Part shown: in pieces, positions 54,562-64,000 of the stretch
Layout of the letters: every line of letters starts with the position of its first letter
How positions within the stretch are numbered: the first letter of the stretch is position 1
Origin: Flavilitoribacter nigricans DSM 23189 = NBRC 102662
GTDB lineage: Bacteria; Bacteroidota; Bacteroidia; Chitinophagales; Saprospiraceae
Direction of reading: 5' to 3'
Assembly: GCF_002646595.1 (NCBI RefSeq)
Contig: NZ_PDUD01000045.1
Location: 44,047-108,046, forward strand
DNA: 64,000 bases
The notes under the pieces: model-generated
The model's database searches: none
The model's input: only the letters and a program-made list of their open reading frames with translations
What the model was told of the DNA's origin: nothing
Translations under genes and position numbers: made by a program

Positions 54562-55293
54562 TCATTCAGCTCCCGATAACTTCATGCTCAGCGAACGGGT
54601 TACGCCCATGACGATCAGTAGCTGTCCACCCAGATAAGTGATCATGATCGCCCAGCCGATGACCACGGGCCAATCCGGCAACCAGTCCGTAAACCTGGAA
54701 ATGGCAATGATACTATCCGACAGCACGAACAGGATCGCTCCTACCAGCAGCATCAGCTGATCACCGGGCAATAGATTGGGTCCGATCTGTAAAGCCTTCG
54801 CCGCCATGATGAGAATGACCGCACTGTAGATCAGCACCGGTACTTCCATGCCCGCCGGTAAGGGCCATAACAACCAGATCATCACTCCCCAATAAAGTAG
54901 AAAAGGCAAGGCCAATAAAGGTCTCTCGGATAAAAGGCCCCGCTGCTGCCCGGGCCAGTAATGAAAGGCCAGCCAGTAGGCGACATGGGTAAGCAGAAAA
55001 CTCGAAAGGCCCAGCAAAAAGAAAAGTCCGCCGGAAGGTCGACCATCCGCAAACATCAAAAAGGTATCCCCGAGAAAGGAAAAGGCCAGACCGACGATCA
55101 GCCATTTGGCACTGGCGGTGCGCAGGGGGCGGAGTCTGGCGTAAGCGTACCACCCCAGCCAAATCATCAGGAAGGGTTTGGTCAGATAGTTATCACTACT
55201 GGATGCAGTGATCATTGCCCCCAGATTCGCCAGGGAAAAAAGCAGGAAAAGTCCTAAAAAGTGGTGTGCACTGTTTTGGTTGATGCCGGGCAT
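54562..55293 (-). CDS. Lysoplasmalogenase (YhhN family)
   Basis: This is a 243-residue polytopic membrane protein with about eight helices. It carries YhhN-type motifs: LTKPFLMIWLGWYAY (the TKP motif near the N-terminus), GLAFSFLGDTFLMF, FFLLGLSSFLLTHVAYWLAF, and FVLSDSIIAISRF with the conserved SD. The characterised eukaryotic member (TMEM86B) cleaves the vinyl-ether bond of lysoplasmalogens; bacterial members are assumed to act on similar lipids. It is a single gene. Confidence 0.87.
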   Translation of the reverse strand: MPGINQNSAHHFLGLFLLFSLANLGAMITASSSDNYLTKPFLMIWLGWYAYARLRPLRTASAKWLIVGLAFSFLGDTFLMFADGRPSGGLFFLLGLSSFLLTHVAYWLAFHYWPGQQRGLLSERPLLALPFLLYWGVMIWLLWPLPAGMEVPVLIYSAVILIMAAKALQIGPNLLPGDQLMLLVGAILFVLSDSIIAISRFTDWLPDWPVVIGWAIMITYLGGQLLIVMGVTRSLSMKLSGAE

Positions 55294-55545
55294 AGGTTTA
55301 GGTGTTTAAGTTAGGTCATATTCAATGCCGGTGTTGTTCAAGGGTGTGCAGGATCTTCGGGAGGTGGACCACCTGAAACTTCGGAGAGCGTGGATGCGCT
55401 TGGCAATTAGGAGTTGTTTCCATTTTACCAGCCCCACAAGCTTGTTCCTCACCGCAGATACAATTTTCACTTCAAAGGGATGCTGGGAAAAGACGATCTA
55501 TTTATCGGGGCAATATAATTTAAAGTCGCCATTTAGACGATTATA

Positions 55546-55565
55546 GCGGACGGTAATTCGTCCGG
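55546..55565. repeat. Copy 2 of a dispersed palindrome (GCGGACGG-NNN-TTCGTCCGG)
   Basis: GCGGACGGTAATTCGTCCGG, nearly identical to the element at 41031-41050 read on the opposite strand. It sits in the 366-bp gap between the lysoplasmalogenase and DUF1295 genes. The rest of the gap (55294-55659) shows no gene, only a small palindrome AGGTGGACCACCT near 55361. Confidence 0.6.
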
Positions 55566-55659
55566 ATTCCGGGGCAAAATTGAGTTTGCCAGACGGAGCA
55601 CCATCGACCGGATGATCCGTTGAACAGAACGGCCGCTTCCACTGTTTAGCCTGTAAAAA

Positions 55660-56541
55660 ATGGACCGATCCTTTGTGCAGGCAATTATGGCCCTACCTGT
55701 ATCCCTGCTGGCGGCACTGGGCCTGGCCTGGGCCGGTAGTCAAAATGGGGTATCCGCATTCGGCCTGCCGCTTTTTGGCCTTTGCGTTGCCGTGAGTATC
55801 GGCATCCAGTGGCTGGCATTCATCCCCGCCTATCTGTTGAAAACGGAAAGATTTTACGACCTCACCGGCAGTTTCACTTTTCTCACGCTGATCATTCTGG
55901 CTATTTGGCTGGGCCCCGCTCCGGATACCCGATCCTGGGTACTGGCCGCGGCGGTAGCCATCTGGTCCGTACGTCTGGGGAGTTTTTTGTTCCTGCGCAT
56001 TCACAGTAGCGGATCGGACAGTCGCTTCGATGAGATCAAGCAATCGTTCTCCCGCTTTCTCCTGGCCTGGACCCTCCAGGGGCTCTGGGTATTTTTTTCC
56101 CTGGCGGCTGCCCTGGCCGCTATGACCTCGATCCGGACGGAAGCGTTCGGCATCTGGGGGATACTGGGCACATTGGTCTGGCTGTTCGGCTTTACCTTTG
56201 AGGTGATCGCCGACTACCAGAAAAGCCGCTTCCGGGAACAGCCGGAAAACCACGATCGCTTTATCCGTTCGGGCCTCTGGTCCCTATCCCGGCATCCTAA
56301 CTATTTCGGCGAGATCGTACTGTGGACCGGCATCGCCATCATCGCCTTTCCCGTGCTACAGGGCTGGCAGTACGTCACCCTGATCTCCCCGGTATTTATA
56401 ACGCTGCTACTCACCAGGATCAGTGGTATCCCTCCTCTGGAAAAAAAGGCGGACGAAAAATGGGGTGGACAGGCCGGATACGAACAGTACAAAGCCGAGA
56501 CGCCTGTACTGATCCCCGATCTGAAAAAGATCCTGGAATGA
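55660..56541 (+). CDS. DUF1295 / steroid-5-alpha-reductase-like membrane protein
   Basis: This 293-residue membrane protein has about seven helices. The C-terminal half carries the DUF1295 signature: FTFEVIADYQKSRFREQPEN, GLWSLSRHPNYFGEIVLWTG, and the end segment RISGIPPLEKKADEKWGGQ. The RHPNYFGE motif is shared with isoprenylcysteine methyltransferases and steroid 5-alpha-reductases, which suggests a lipid-modifying enzyme using NADPH or S-adenosylmethionine. The substrate is unknown. It is convergent with the AraC gene. Confidence 0.87.
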   Translation: MDRSFVQAIMALPVSLLAALGLAWAGSQNGVSAFGLPLFGLCVAVSIGIQWLAFIPAYLLKTERFYDLTGSFTFLTLIILAIWLGPAPDTRSWVLAAAVAIWSVRLGSFLFLRIHSSGSDSRFDEIKQSFSRFLLAWTLQGLWVFFSLAAALAAMTSIRTEAFGIWGILGTLVWLFGFTFEVIADYQKSRFREQPENHDRFIRSGLWSLSRHPNYFGEIVLWTGIAIIAFPVLQGWQYVTLISPVFITLLLTRISGIPPLEKKADEKWGGQAGYEQYKAETPVLIPDLKKILE

Positions 56542-56590
56542 AATGAGCATAGCGCCTGAATTTCGAAGTGGGAAAAACCGGTGATCTGGA

Positions 56591-57415
56591 CTACTGACTG
56601 CGGTTGAAAATGGCCTGCTGAATGCCCCGGTCCCGCTGGAAGAAATTCCCCGGCACCATTCCCGTAAAATGCTTAACCTCTTTGATGAAGTGCATTTGAT
56701 CGTAGTAGCCGTTTTGGTAAGCAATATCGGTCAGGTTCAGGCCGGAAGCCGGACTATCCGTACTTAATGCCTGGAACAGACGGACCAGGCGGCTGTATTT
56801 TTTCGGGCTTACGCCCAAATGCTGCAAACATTTGCGCTCCAGGGTCTTAATGGATACGTTGAATTTATTTGCCAGTTCGCCGATGGGTAATTGTCCTTTA
56901 CCGGCCTCCAGACTGGATAAAAGATGATCGAACAAACGGTCCCGACGGGATGGATTACGGTGGAGCATGGCTAAAAAGTAGCGTTCGATCAGATCCAGCC
57001 TTGCCTGCCAGTCTTTTGTTTCCACCAATGCCTCCTCCAGCAGGCGAAAACTTCGGCCGAAGATCGCTTCCGGATCGAAATTCCGATCGACGAATTCCCG
57101 GACATCCATTCCCGTGAGGCGGGCCAGTCCGTGCGGCCGAAACCGAACCGAGAGCAGGCAACTCCGGTCAAGTTTTATGCGTTGCGGCCGGGTTTTCAGT
57201 CCGGTCAGGTGGCTGGTAAAATGTTGCACGACGGCTCCGTCGGCCGAATGCCGTTCCAGTCGATGCTCGGAAATAACCAGCTCGACCGAATTATCCGGTA
57301 CAATGAGGTGGAAGCGACCGCCGTTGTCCGGCTGATCGAAAAAATTCTCCGCCCATACACAGTCAATGTACGGACTGAGCGCCGGGCCCAAACGAAAACT
57401 GCGGTAATGATCCAT
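56591..57415 (-). CDS. AraC-family transcriptional regulator
   Basis: This is a 274-residue regulator starting at 57415 (MDHYRSFRLGPALSPYIDCVW); codons further upstream lack family similarity. The N-terminal sensor (about residues 1-150; IVPDNSVELVISE, VRFRPHGLARLTGM) resembles the cupin-like DUF6597 type. The AraC HTH is at about 168-262 (ELANKFNVSIKTLERKCLQHLGV, IAYQNGYYDQMHFIKEVKHFTG). It converges with the DUF1295 gene and may control local genes, but no operator is evident. Confidence 0.87.
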   Translation of the reverse strand: MDHYRSFRLGPALSPYIDCVWAENFFDQPDNGGRFHLIVPDNSVELVISEHRLERHSADGAVVQHFTSHLTGLKTRPQRIKLDRSCLLSVRFRPHGLARLTGMDVREFVDRNFDPEAIFGRSFRLLEEALVETKDWQARLDLIERYFLAMLHRNPSRRDRLFDHLLSSLEAGKGQLPIGELANKFNVSIKTLERKCLQHLGVSPKKYSRLVRLFQALSTDSPASGLNLTDIAYQNGYYDQMHFIKEVKHFTGMVPGNFFQRDRGIQQAIFNRSQ

Positions 57416-57524
57416 CTTTCGGTATTTATCCACCAGGGGATTGTACCGGAAGTTCTCATCTAAAAAGCAGTAATTTCCTTTTTTTCGATGTAGCCGCCAT
57501 TTGTGCCTATCTAATAGGAAACAC

Positions 57525-60500
57525 TCACCGCTTCCACATAATGATCGGCCCCAATCCGGCATCCAGCAGCGCTTGGTTGTAGGCTTTCACCTCCGTATCC
57601 TTCAATTGCAGGGCTTCCGATTTGAGCGCTGCCCAGCGGTCATCCAGCACCTGGAGGCGTTCGAGTACCGGCCGGGTGACGATGGGGATCTGGTCGTCGA
57701 TCTGCCCGCGCAGGAACAGGTATTCAGCCGATAATTTATTGGGAAAGTTGATCACGTCATCATAGCTCCGGGACTTACGCTGGATGATCTCGCCGTCCCA
57801 GGTGGTGATCTTATCCACCAGGTCCCGCCCCCGTTTCACCAGTTCCTGGTACGCCTCTTTGCTTTCCAGACGATCCGTTACATCCTTAATCTGCTGCTTC
57901 ATATCTCCCAGCTCGTTCACCATGGTGTGCATTTCGTTGACGGCCTTTGCGGTCGCCTGCAGGATCTCGTGCTGCTGCTGGTAAAGCGCATCGTCTACCT
58001 CGATATTTGGATTGGACAGTATTTCAAAAGATGTGCTTTCCGTGTTGTCGTCGACCCGTAATTCCAGACTATAGCTGCCGGGTATGGCTTTATGGCCCCG
58101 GTAACTGCCCTCAATATAAGCCTGGGGCGCATCCTGCAGGGTCGGATAGCGCATATTCCAAACGAAGCGATTCAGTCCGGCCTTTTTGGAAAGCGTAGGA
58201 TCCGGAGCGGGCGAACCCGGGTAACCCTGGTAATCGGGATCTTTTTGTGTAGAGAACTTTCTCACCAGATCACCTGCGGCATCACGGATGATGAGTTCCA
58301 CCCTGGACGAATCAGCCAGGTCCGGCAACTGGTAATAAATGACCACGCCGGTAGGTGGATTTACTCCTCCCTGATCCGACTTGCCGTCGCCACCGTTGCT
58401 GTCCATTTCACTCCCCCCGCCAACACGGTAGCTCGGTTCGGGCTGATACAGCACGACCCCTTCCCGGGAGGCGTTGTACTGCCGGATGGGGTCCAGATTG
58501 TCCAATACCCAGAAAGACCGGCCCTGGGTAGCGGCGATCAGATCATCGTGCCGCTGGATCAGGTCGGTGATGGGTACAATAGGAAGATTAAGTTGAAAAG
58601 GCGTCCAGTTTCGGCCACCGTTATAGGAAATGTACAGCCCCAGTTCGGTGCCTGCGTATAAGAGGTCTTTTCGGGATTGATCCTCCCGTACCACCCGCGT
58701 GTAGGCACCATCCGGAATACCGTCGCTGATCTTGGTCCAGCTTTCGCCGTAATTCGTGGTTTTGTAAAGTCCCGGCGCAAAGTCATTAAACTTGTAACGG
58801 GTTGTAGCGATATAAGCCGTGCCCGGATCGTGGGGAGATACCTCGATGGCATTGATCAGACACTCCTGGAGGCCCCGCGGCGTTACATTATCCCAGTGCG
58901 CTCCATTATCCAGGGTCAGACTGACCAGACCGTCGTCACTGCCGGCCCAGATCACGCCCGCCTGGTGGGGTGATTCTACCACGTAGCTCAGGGTACCGTA
59001 ATTTTCTCCGCCGGCGCCTTCGTTGGTGTAAGGGCCACCGCCTTTACCCTGCTTTTCAATTTCATTCCGGGTCAGATCGGGCGAGACTTCCTGCCAGCTA
59101 TTGCCCAGATCCTGGGTCTTCAGCAGAATGTTCCCTCCGTGGTAAAAGGTATTCGGTTCGTGTTGGGACCAGATTATCGGCGCGTTCCAGTTGAAGCGGT
59201 ATTTCATATCCTTCGGGTCCATCGCCAGATACTGGATAGGGGAGGACATGATCCGGGTGCCGTCTCCGACCTGGTTGTCGAGCGCCTCGATCGCACCCTG
59301 ATAACTGCCCCCGAGTACATAGCGGGGATTGTCCGGATCGAAAGCCAGAAAGGCACTCTCCCCACCGGCCGATATATTCCAGTCCCGTTCCGAAATGCCG
59401 TAGCTGTTGGTGGTCCGGCTCGCGATCACTACGGAAGAATTGTCCTGTTGCCCTCCGTAGATCCGGTAGGGAAACCGGTTATCGACATTGACGCGGTAGA
59501 ACTGGGCAGTGGGCATATTATCCTGAGTCGACCAGCTATTCCCCTGATTGAAGCTGATCGCCGCTCCACCGTCATTGGAGATCACCAGGTGTTTATTATT
59601 GTCGGGATCGATCCAGAGATCGTGGTAGTCGCCGTGGGTGCCCCCAAGTGTAGTCCAGCTTTTACCTCCGTCAATGGACTTCAGGGCCGGAGCGTTCAGC
59701 ACATACACTATATGCTCGTTCTGCGGATCGGCAAATACTTCAATATAATACCAGGCCCGCTGCACCAGTCGGTGGTCTTTGCTGACCCGGCTCCAGCTCG
59801 CACCTCCGTCTTCGGAAGCGAAAAGCCCACCCTGTTCTTTTTCCGTATCGCTTTCGACCAGCGCGTATACTTTTTCCGGATTGGCCCGGCTAACCGAAAC
59901 ACTCATTTTGCCCAGTTCTTCCGGTAATCCGTTCTCTATTTGTTCCCAGTTTTCGCCTCCGTCTGTGGATTTATACAAGCCACTTCCCGGACCGCCACTG
60001 ATCACCTTCCAGGGCAAACGCTGGTGCTCCCACATGACCGCATAAAGGACCTGCGGATTGTGCATATCCATAGAGATATCCGCACAGCCCGTCCGGGCAT
60101 CCACATAAAGGACTTTTTTCCAGCTTTTGCCGCCGTCTTCACTTTTGTATACCCCGCGTTCCTCGTTCGGTCCGTTCAGTGCCCCCTGGGCGGCTACGTA
60201 AACGATGTTCGGATCCTGCGGATGAATAGCGATCCCGGCGATCTGCCGCGTCAGTTCGAGCCCCATTTTCGTCCAGCTCTTGCCCGCATCGTAGGACTTG
60301 TACACGCCATCTCCGTAGGAAGTCATTACCCCACGTACAGCGTGCTCGCCCATTCCCACATAAACGATCCGAGGATCACTTTCGGAAACGGCAACCGCTC
60401 CCACCGAACCGGTCTGAAAATAGCCGTCGGATATATTCGCCCAATGCTGGCCGGCGTCTTCTGTTTTCCAAAGTCCGCCACCGGTAGTGCCCATATAAAC

Positions 60501-60689
60501 CGTCAGGGGATCACCGACAACTCCGGAAGAACCCACGGAACGACCGCCGCGGAAAGGCCCGATATTGCGCCATTTCACGGGTTGAAAATAATCACTCAGG
60601 CTGTTTTCGGTGTCCGGCTGTGCGTTGCGCTGCCCGCTAACGGAGACCAAAAGGCCCAGCATCAGCAGGGAAAGAAAGATATGTCTCAT
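57525..60689 (-). CDS. VPS10/sortilin-type BNR beta-propeller secreted protein
   Basis: This is a 1054-residue secreted protein starting at 60689 ([19 protein letters not shown], signal peptide). Two large beta-propellers are built of BNR/Asp-box repeats: [62 protein letters not shown] and others, over about residues 40-720. A beta-sandwich (about 760-900) and a helical tail follow ([20 protein letters not shown]). Relatives are listed as glycosyl hydrolases, but no catalytic residues can be pointed to. No T9SS domain is visible. A -7-like TATCTTTG lies at 60733-60726. Confidence 0.9.
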   Translation of the reverse strand: MRHIFLSLLMLGLLVSVSGQRNAQPDTENSLSDYFQPVKWRNIGPFRGGRSVGSSGVVGDPLTVYMGTTGGGLWKTEDAGQHWANISDGYFQTGSVGAVAVSESDPRIVYVGMGEHAVRGVMTSYGDGVYKSYDAGKSWTKMGLELTRQIAGIAIHPQDPNIVYVAAQGALNGPNEERGVYKSEDGGKSWKKVLYVDARTGCADISMDMHNPQVLYAVMWEHQRLPWKVISGGPGSGLYKSTDGGENWEQIENGLPEELGKMSVSVSRANPEKVYALVESDTEKEQGGLFASEDGGASWSRVSKDHRLVQRAWYYIEVFADPQNEHIVYVLNAPALKSIDGGKSWTTLGGTHGDYHDLWIDPDNNKHLVISNDGGAAISFNQGNSWSTQDNMPTAQFYRVNVDNRFPYRIYGGQQDNSSVVIASRTTNSYGISERDWNISAGGESAFLAFDPDNPRYVLGGSYQGAIEALDNQVGDGTRIMSSPIQYLAMDPKDMKYRFNWNAPIIWSQHEPNTFYHGGNILLKTQDLGNSWQEVSPDLTRNEIEKQGKGGGPYTNEGAGGENYGTLSYVVESPHQAGVIWAGSDDGLVSLTLDNGAHWDNVTPRGLQECLINAIEVSPHDPGTAYIATTRYKFNDFAPGLYKTTNYGESWTKISDGIPDGAYTRVVREDQSRKDLLYAGTELGLYISYNGGRNWTPFQLNLPIVPITDLIQRHDDLIAATQGRSFWVLDNLDPIRQYNASREGVVLYQPEPSYRVGGGSEMDSNGGDGKSDQGGVNPPTGVVIYYQLPDLADSSRVELIIRDAAGDLVRKFSTQKDPDYQGYPGSPAPDPTLSKKAGLNRFVWNMRYPTLQDAPQAYIEGSYRGHKAIPGSYSLELRVDDNTESTSFEILSNPNIEVDDALYQQQHEILQATAKAVNEMHTMVNELGDMKQQIKDVTDRLESKEAYQELVKRGRDLVDKITTWDGEIIQRKSRSYDDVINFPNKLSAEYLFLRGQIDDQIPIVTRPVLERLQVLDDRWAALKSEALQLKDTEVKAYNQALLDAGLGPIIMWKR

Positions 60690-60743
60690 ACTAGTCTTTG
60701 ATTTGAAACCGTAGATGGTTGGCACCAAAGATAGCTATTTGAC

Positions 60744-63647
60744 TTATCTCATCCGCACCACCTTTATACTTTTCACTTCCCGGCCGGAACGGATGCGTAG
60801 GAAGTAGATCCCGGCGGGAAGATCCAGACCTTCCCAGGAGCGCTGATAGTTTCCTGCCGCCTGGAGGCCGGAGGGTATCAACTGCCGCTCCACGCGCCCC
60901 GTCAGATCCAGTAGCTGGATCTCCAGAGCGGTATCTTCTTCCAATTTGTAATCAAGCACCAAACGGTCCCGGAATGGATTCGGATGGATGTGGAAAATGC
61001 TTTGACCGTTCCCGGAGGTCATTTCTATTTTGTTGGTTCCCGGAAGCGGAGCAATAAACGCTTCAGGATCCGGACAGAAACCGATCCGGGCGTTGAAATC
61101 ACTGCCCGGCTGGGCGTGGAATCCGGCGGTCAGATGGACCGCCTCGCCGGAGATCAGGGTAACGGAAGAGTCCGTTGCGACGGTACCGTTGGCCGTGATC
61201 AGTCCGCTGGCCAGATAAGCGCCCGAATGGATATCGCCGGTGAAGTCCAGGGTAGAAAATTCTTCCAGAACGGTAAGATGCAGATTGACCGTACTATCGC
61301 ATCCGTTACTGGCGATAAATGTCTCGCTATAGATCCCGGAGACGGTCAGCACCTGCCCTACAAAGTTATAGCTCTCCCCGGCGCAGATCTCTTCGTAAAT
61401 GTCCACCTCATCGGTAGGCAGGACGGAAAGGTTCAGTTCGACCAGGCTGTCGCATCCGTTCGCTGCGGTAAAAGTCTCCTGATAGGTTCCCGATATATCT
61501 AGCATCAAGTCACCGAACTCATAGGTATCACCCGCACAAATAACTGCGGATATCATTTCACTGAGCTCCGGCAACACCGTCAGTTGCAGGGTGACGATAC
61601 TGTCACAGCCATTCTCAGCGACCAGTACATTTACATAGGTGCCCATTACGGTCAGATTATTTCCACCAAAAGCATAACTCTCTCCCGCACAGATCTCTGC
61701 TTCCAGTTCCGTATTTTTCTGATCCAGCGTGGTGGTCACGATCACGGTACTGTCACAGCCGTATTGACTGGTCAGCGTGAGTGTCTCCTCCCCTACTTCC
61801 TCCGGCAGACAGGTGGTCTGCTGAATGTAGGTCGTATCCAGGGCACCGATCGTAAATGCCGGGCTGATCAGTTCCTCTCCGCCGGGAAGGGCATCCGCCA
61901 GGCGAATAACAGCCTGCTCGCTCCCGGCCTGCGATGCGGGAATGAAATAGCTGTAAGTCCCCATATCTTCCAGCACATTTTCGGCAATCAGATCGTAATT
62001 ACTACCGCCATCCAGCGAAAGCGAAATATTGATAAAATCAATATCGGAAGTCGTTTGCCAGTTAATCTGGAGGTTCTCCCCCGCACAATAAACACTCTGA
62101 GCAAACGGAAGCAACTGGAAAAGACAGGGAGACTCATAATCCGCCAGTAGGGCGCTGAAAATATTATCCCCAAAGGTCCCTTCCAGGGAGCCACTGATCC
62201 CGTTGTTTCCTTTGCCACTGAGCGGCGTATCACCACCGGTTCCCGGATTCCCGACCGAGGAGGCGTTCGTTTCAATGGTTACTTGATCGCGTACGATGGT
62301 GCTGCCGTTGGCGTAAATGTGCACCACCGAGCCGCCATTACCACCGGCACCACCACCGCTACTCCCACCACGGCCACCGTTACCGCCATCTCCACCGGGG
62401 CCGGTATCGCTGGTGCCCAGTCCTCCATCCCCGCCGGCTCCTCCCGGCTGGCCAAGCGCACCGTTGCCGCCATTGCCCCCGTCGCCACCACTTCCTCCCG
62501 ACAACAGTACCATTTTTAGTCCCAGATCGGAGTTGATCGCAAAAACACCAAAGCTGCTGCCGCCATGTTCGCCGCCCTGACCGACCGTTTCGCAACGCAC
62601 TCCGCCGGCGCCACCGCCACCGCCACTGGCCCCTTTATCATCCGTTCCCGTATCGCAGCCGCCGGAGCCGCCACCGCCGCCGCCACCGCCGCCATTCGAG
62701 CCGAGCCCGCCAGAGCCGGATGTACCAGTGTTCCAGAAATTACTTGCAAGCGTACCATTATTAGTCGCCCTTAACCCACCGGAACCGTGATCGGTAAGGC
62801 CCTGTTCACCATTTTGTCCGGCACTGCAAACCGGCCCACCCAGACCGCGGCTCCCCAGGCCACTGCCCTGATTGCCCGATCCGTCGGTACCGTTACCACC
62901 GGCAGTGGCATCGCAATTGGAGCAGAAGCCGAAACTACAGGAAGTATCCATACTTCCACCGTCGCCACCGTCGCCGCCTTTATAACTATTGCCTATGAGC
63001 GTATTTACACCTCCGGCACCGCCCGGTTCACGAGTGGTATTGCAGGAGGAGGTGAAACTTGCTGCGTCCTCTCCCGGCGCACCATTCGGAGCGGGAGTTT
63101 GGGTCGCATTAGTGGCCGAAGTGCCCGCCGTTCCGTCTGAGGCCGGGCCGCCTTCTATATCACAATGCTGAATGTGGAGATTGCTGCTGTTCAATACATA
63201 GACCGCGTAGGAACTCATGCCCGAGCCGCCGGCTGTAGGTCCTTTGATAATGAAATCGGACACAATGGTCTGGGTAGTGATACTGGCGGCCTTTAGGGTC
63301 ATCCACTGTCCATCGGGATTGTAAAGGGCTCCTTCCAGAGTGGTCTTGTCGTTGACGCCTTTGGTCCAACCGGAACCGGCATCAAATCCGCCCCATAGAT
63401 TGATCCCGTCGGCCAGGACCACCACTTCGGTAAAGATCCCCAGCCCGACCCGAACATCGCTTAGGCCGTCCGTCTGGGCCCGGCCAATGCCGTAATTGAC
63501 CGTTCTGCAGGGAGCCTGCGGACTACCGCAGGAGCCATTGTCCACTCCGCTAATTGCCACGTGGATGGCCGCATCACAGGCGTATTGGGCCTGGAGCAAA
63601 TTCAAACTTAGGAACAGGAAAAATAACAGAGGTACCAGTCTTATCAT
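60744..63647 (-). CDS. Glycine-rich secreted protein with T9SS type A sorting domain
   Basis: This is a 967-residue secreted protein. The signal peptide (LVPLLFFLFLSLNLLQA) is followed by a parallel-beta-helix-like region with DUF1565-style phrases (HVAISGVDNGSCGSPQAPCRT). A very Gly/Ser-rich stretch spans about residues 183-455 (GGDGGNGGRGGSSGGGAGG). A beta-sandwich is next, then three repeats of about 45 residues (about 650-795: EICAGESYAFGG, NGCDSIVTLQLTVLPE; VICAGDTYEFGD; EICAGESYNFVG). A type A C-terminal domain closes it (about 885-967; HPNPFRDRLVLDY, LLDLTGRVERQL, PAGIYFLRIRSG). It is probably a surface adhesin or matrix protein. Confidence 0.9.
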   Translation of the reverse strand: MIRLVPLLFFLFLSLNLLQAQYACDAAIHVAISGVDNGSCGSPQAPCRTVNYGIGRAQTDGLSDVRVGLGIFTEVVVLADGINLWGGFDAGSGWTKGVNDKTTLEGALYNPDGQWMTLKAASITTQTIVSDFIIKGPTAGGSGMSSYAVYVLNSSNLHIQHCDIEGGPASDGTAGTSATNATQTPAPNGAPGEDAASFTSSCNTTREPGGAGGVNTLIGNSYKGGDGGDGGSMDTSCSFGFCSNCDATAGGNGTDGSGNQGSGLGSRGLGGPVCSAGQNGEQGLTDHGSGGLRATNNGTLASNFWNTGTSGSGGLGSNGGGGGGGGGSGGCDTGTDDKGASGGGGGAGGVRCETVGQGGEHGGSSFGVFAINSDLGLKMVLLSGGSGGDGGNGGNGALGQPGGAGGDGGLGTSDTGPGGDGGNGGRGGSSGGGAGGNGGSVVHIYANGSTIVRDQVTIETNASSVGNPGTGGDTPLSGKGNNGISGSLEGTFGDNIFSALLADYESPCLFQLLPFAQSVYCAGENLQINWQTTSDIDFINISLSLDGGSNYDLIAENVLEDMGTYSYFIPASQAGSEQAVIRLADALPGGEELISPAFTIGALDTTYIQQTTCLPEEVGEETLTLTSQYGCDSTVIVTTTLDQKNTELEAEICAGESYAFGGNNLTVMGTYVNVLVAENGCDSIVTLQLTVLPELSEMISAVICAGDTYEFGDLMLDISGTYQETFTAANGCDSLVELNLSVLPTDEVDIYEEICAGESYNFVGQVLTVSGIYSETFIASNGCDSTVNLHLTVLEEFSTLDFTGDIHSGAYLASGLITANGTVATDSSVTLISGEAVHLTAGFHAQPGSDFNARIGFCPDPEAFIAPLPGTNKIEMTSGNGQSIFHIHPNPFRDRLVLDYKLEEDTALEIQLLDLTGRVERQLIPSGLQAAGNYQRSWEGLDLPAGIYFLRIRSGREVKSIKVVRMR

Positions 63648-63797
63648 GATCTCGTGATAAAAAGTGAAAAAGATGATGGGATGAAAGAGAGAAAAGCGCT
63701 ACGAGCTCAATAAGTTTCACTGGTATTACAGATAGTGAAATATAGTGCATTTAAAATTTATATACAAAAATTCCCGGTTGAATGTGAGAATTTGGAA

Positions 63798-63879
63798 AGG
63801 TGACTTTGGTGAGGGGGAGACTTTGGTGATGGGGTGACTTGGGGAGAGGGAGACCTGGAGATGGGGAGATGGGGTGACC
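63798..63879. repeat. G-rich degenerate array at the right edge
   Basis: Repeats built on GGTGA, GGGGAGA and GATGGGGTGAC, the same family as the arrays at 31007-31106 and 31616-31702. GATGGGGTGAC here also occurs on the minus strand of the right array at 31.6 kb. It lies in the 301-bp gap between the T9SS gene and the transposase-like gene; nothing else is apparent there. Confidence 0.65.
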
Positions 63880-63948
63880 TATGGAATTCCTCATCATATT
63901 AGACAGTTGAATTCGGTTAGTTGCTATCTTTAAACAACAAATCGAATT

Positions 63949-64000
63949 ATGGCAAAATTACGAAAACGCTTTACTAAGGCCGAGCGCCTGGAAATTGTTA
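63949..64000 (+). CDS. 5' end of a probable transposase gene (partial)
   Basis: An ATG at 63949 opens a frame that runs off the window: MAKLRKRFTKAERLEIV. The basic start and the (F/Y)TKxxxLEIV pattern resemble the N-terminal helix-turn-helix of IS3-type or related transposases. With 17 residues visible this is only a likely reading. Confidence 0.45.
   Translation, partial: MAKLRKRFTKAERLEIV

Noticed and set aside
55325..55546. 73-codon open frame between the lysoplasmalogenase and DUF1295 genes
   Set aside because: No similarity to known proteins can be seen, and it runs into a palindromic repeat.
62279..62774. Several proline-, alanine- or glycine-rich open frames on both strands
   Set aside because: They are other frames of the Gly-rich repeat region of the T9SS protein.

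Overview
The window looks like a chromosomal segment of a Bacteroidota bacterium, most likely from the Saprospiria/Lewinella side of the phylum. The signs are a SusC/SusD pair, type A and type B gliding/T9SS C-terminal sorting domains, a one-protein hybrid two-component regulator, BatE-like, OstA-like, DUF5686, DUF4293 and DUF2911 proteins, a ThuA/sorbosone-dehydrogenase/cytochrome c fusion, and promoters of the TTTG-N19/20-TAnnTTTG type. The placement is inferred from gene families. No rRNA or full phylogenetic marker set is present; L19 (rplS) is the best single marker.

Layout. 1-3.4 kb: tail of an unidentified gene, then a PfkB sugar kinase, an amidohydrolase and a DeoR-type regulator, probably one carbohydrate-use locus. 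3.4-9.4 kb (minus strand): thioredoxin-fold protein, DUF3239-like membrane protein, DUF5686 outer-membrane protein, TolB-like/TPR protein. 9.6-14.1 kb: a 1494-residue hybrid sensor/regulator. 14.1-18.3 kb: BatE-like protein, OstA-like LPS-transport protein, FAD oxidoreductase. 18.4-21.5 kb: DUF4293 protein, then an ExbB-(membrane protein)-ExbD-ExbD energiser operon and tRNA-Ser. 21.7-24 kb: TatD nuclease, RNase H with a viroplasmin-like N-terminus, small membrane protein.

24.0-31.7 kb is the repeat-rich part. It has a cluster of short palindromes sharing a tail sequence, a complete insertion sequence with exact ends and a 5-bp target duplication, a membrane protein, an amidohydrolase/deaminase, a second palindrome cluster, a DUF2911/TPR protein, a LytS/LytR pair, and a four-helix-bundle gene enclosed by G-rich arrays in inverted orientation. 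31.7-37.1 kb: SDR enzyme, MlaE/MlaF lipid transporter, tRNA-Leu, thioredoxin-type lipoprotein, and a divergent SRPBCC/AraC pair.

37.2-63.9 kb carries large envelope and secreted proteins: a metallophosphoesterase fused to a beta-barrel, L19, SusD and SusC, a PKD/type-B-CTD protein, a YrdC-family protein, the ThuA/dehydrogenase/cytochrome fusion, an SDR enzyme, a lysoplasmalogenase, a DUF1295 protein, an AraC regulator, a VPS10/BNR propeller protein and a glycine-rich T9SS protein. A transposase-like gene starts at the right edge.

I found no CRISPR array, phage, rRNA or recognisable defence system. The most unusual signals are the four-helix-bundle unit with inverted G-rich flanks, the palindrome families, and several multi-domain surface or periplasmic fusions.
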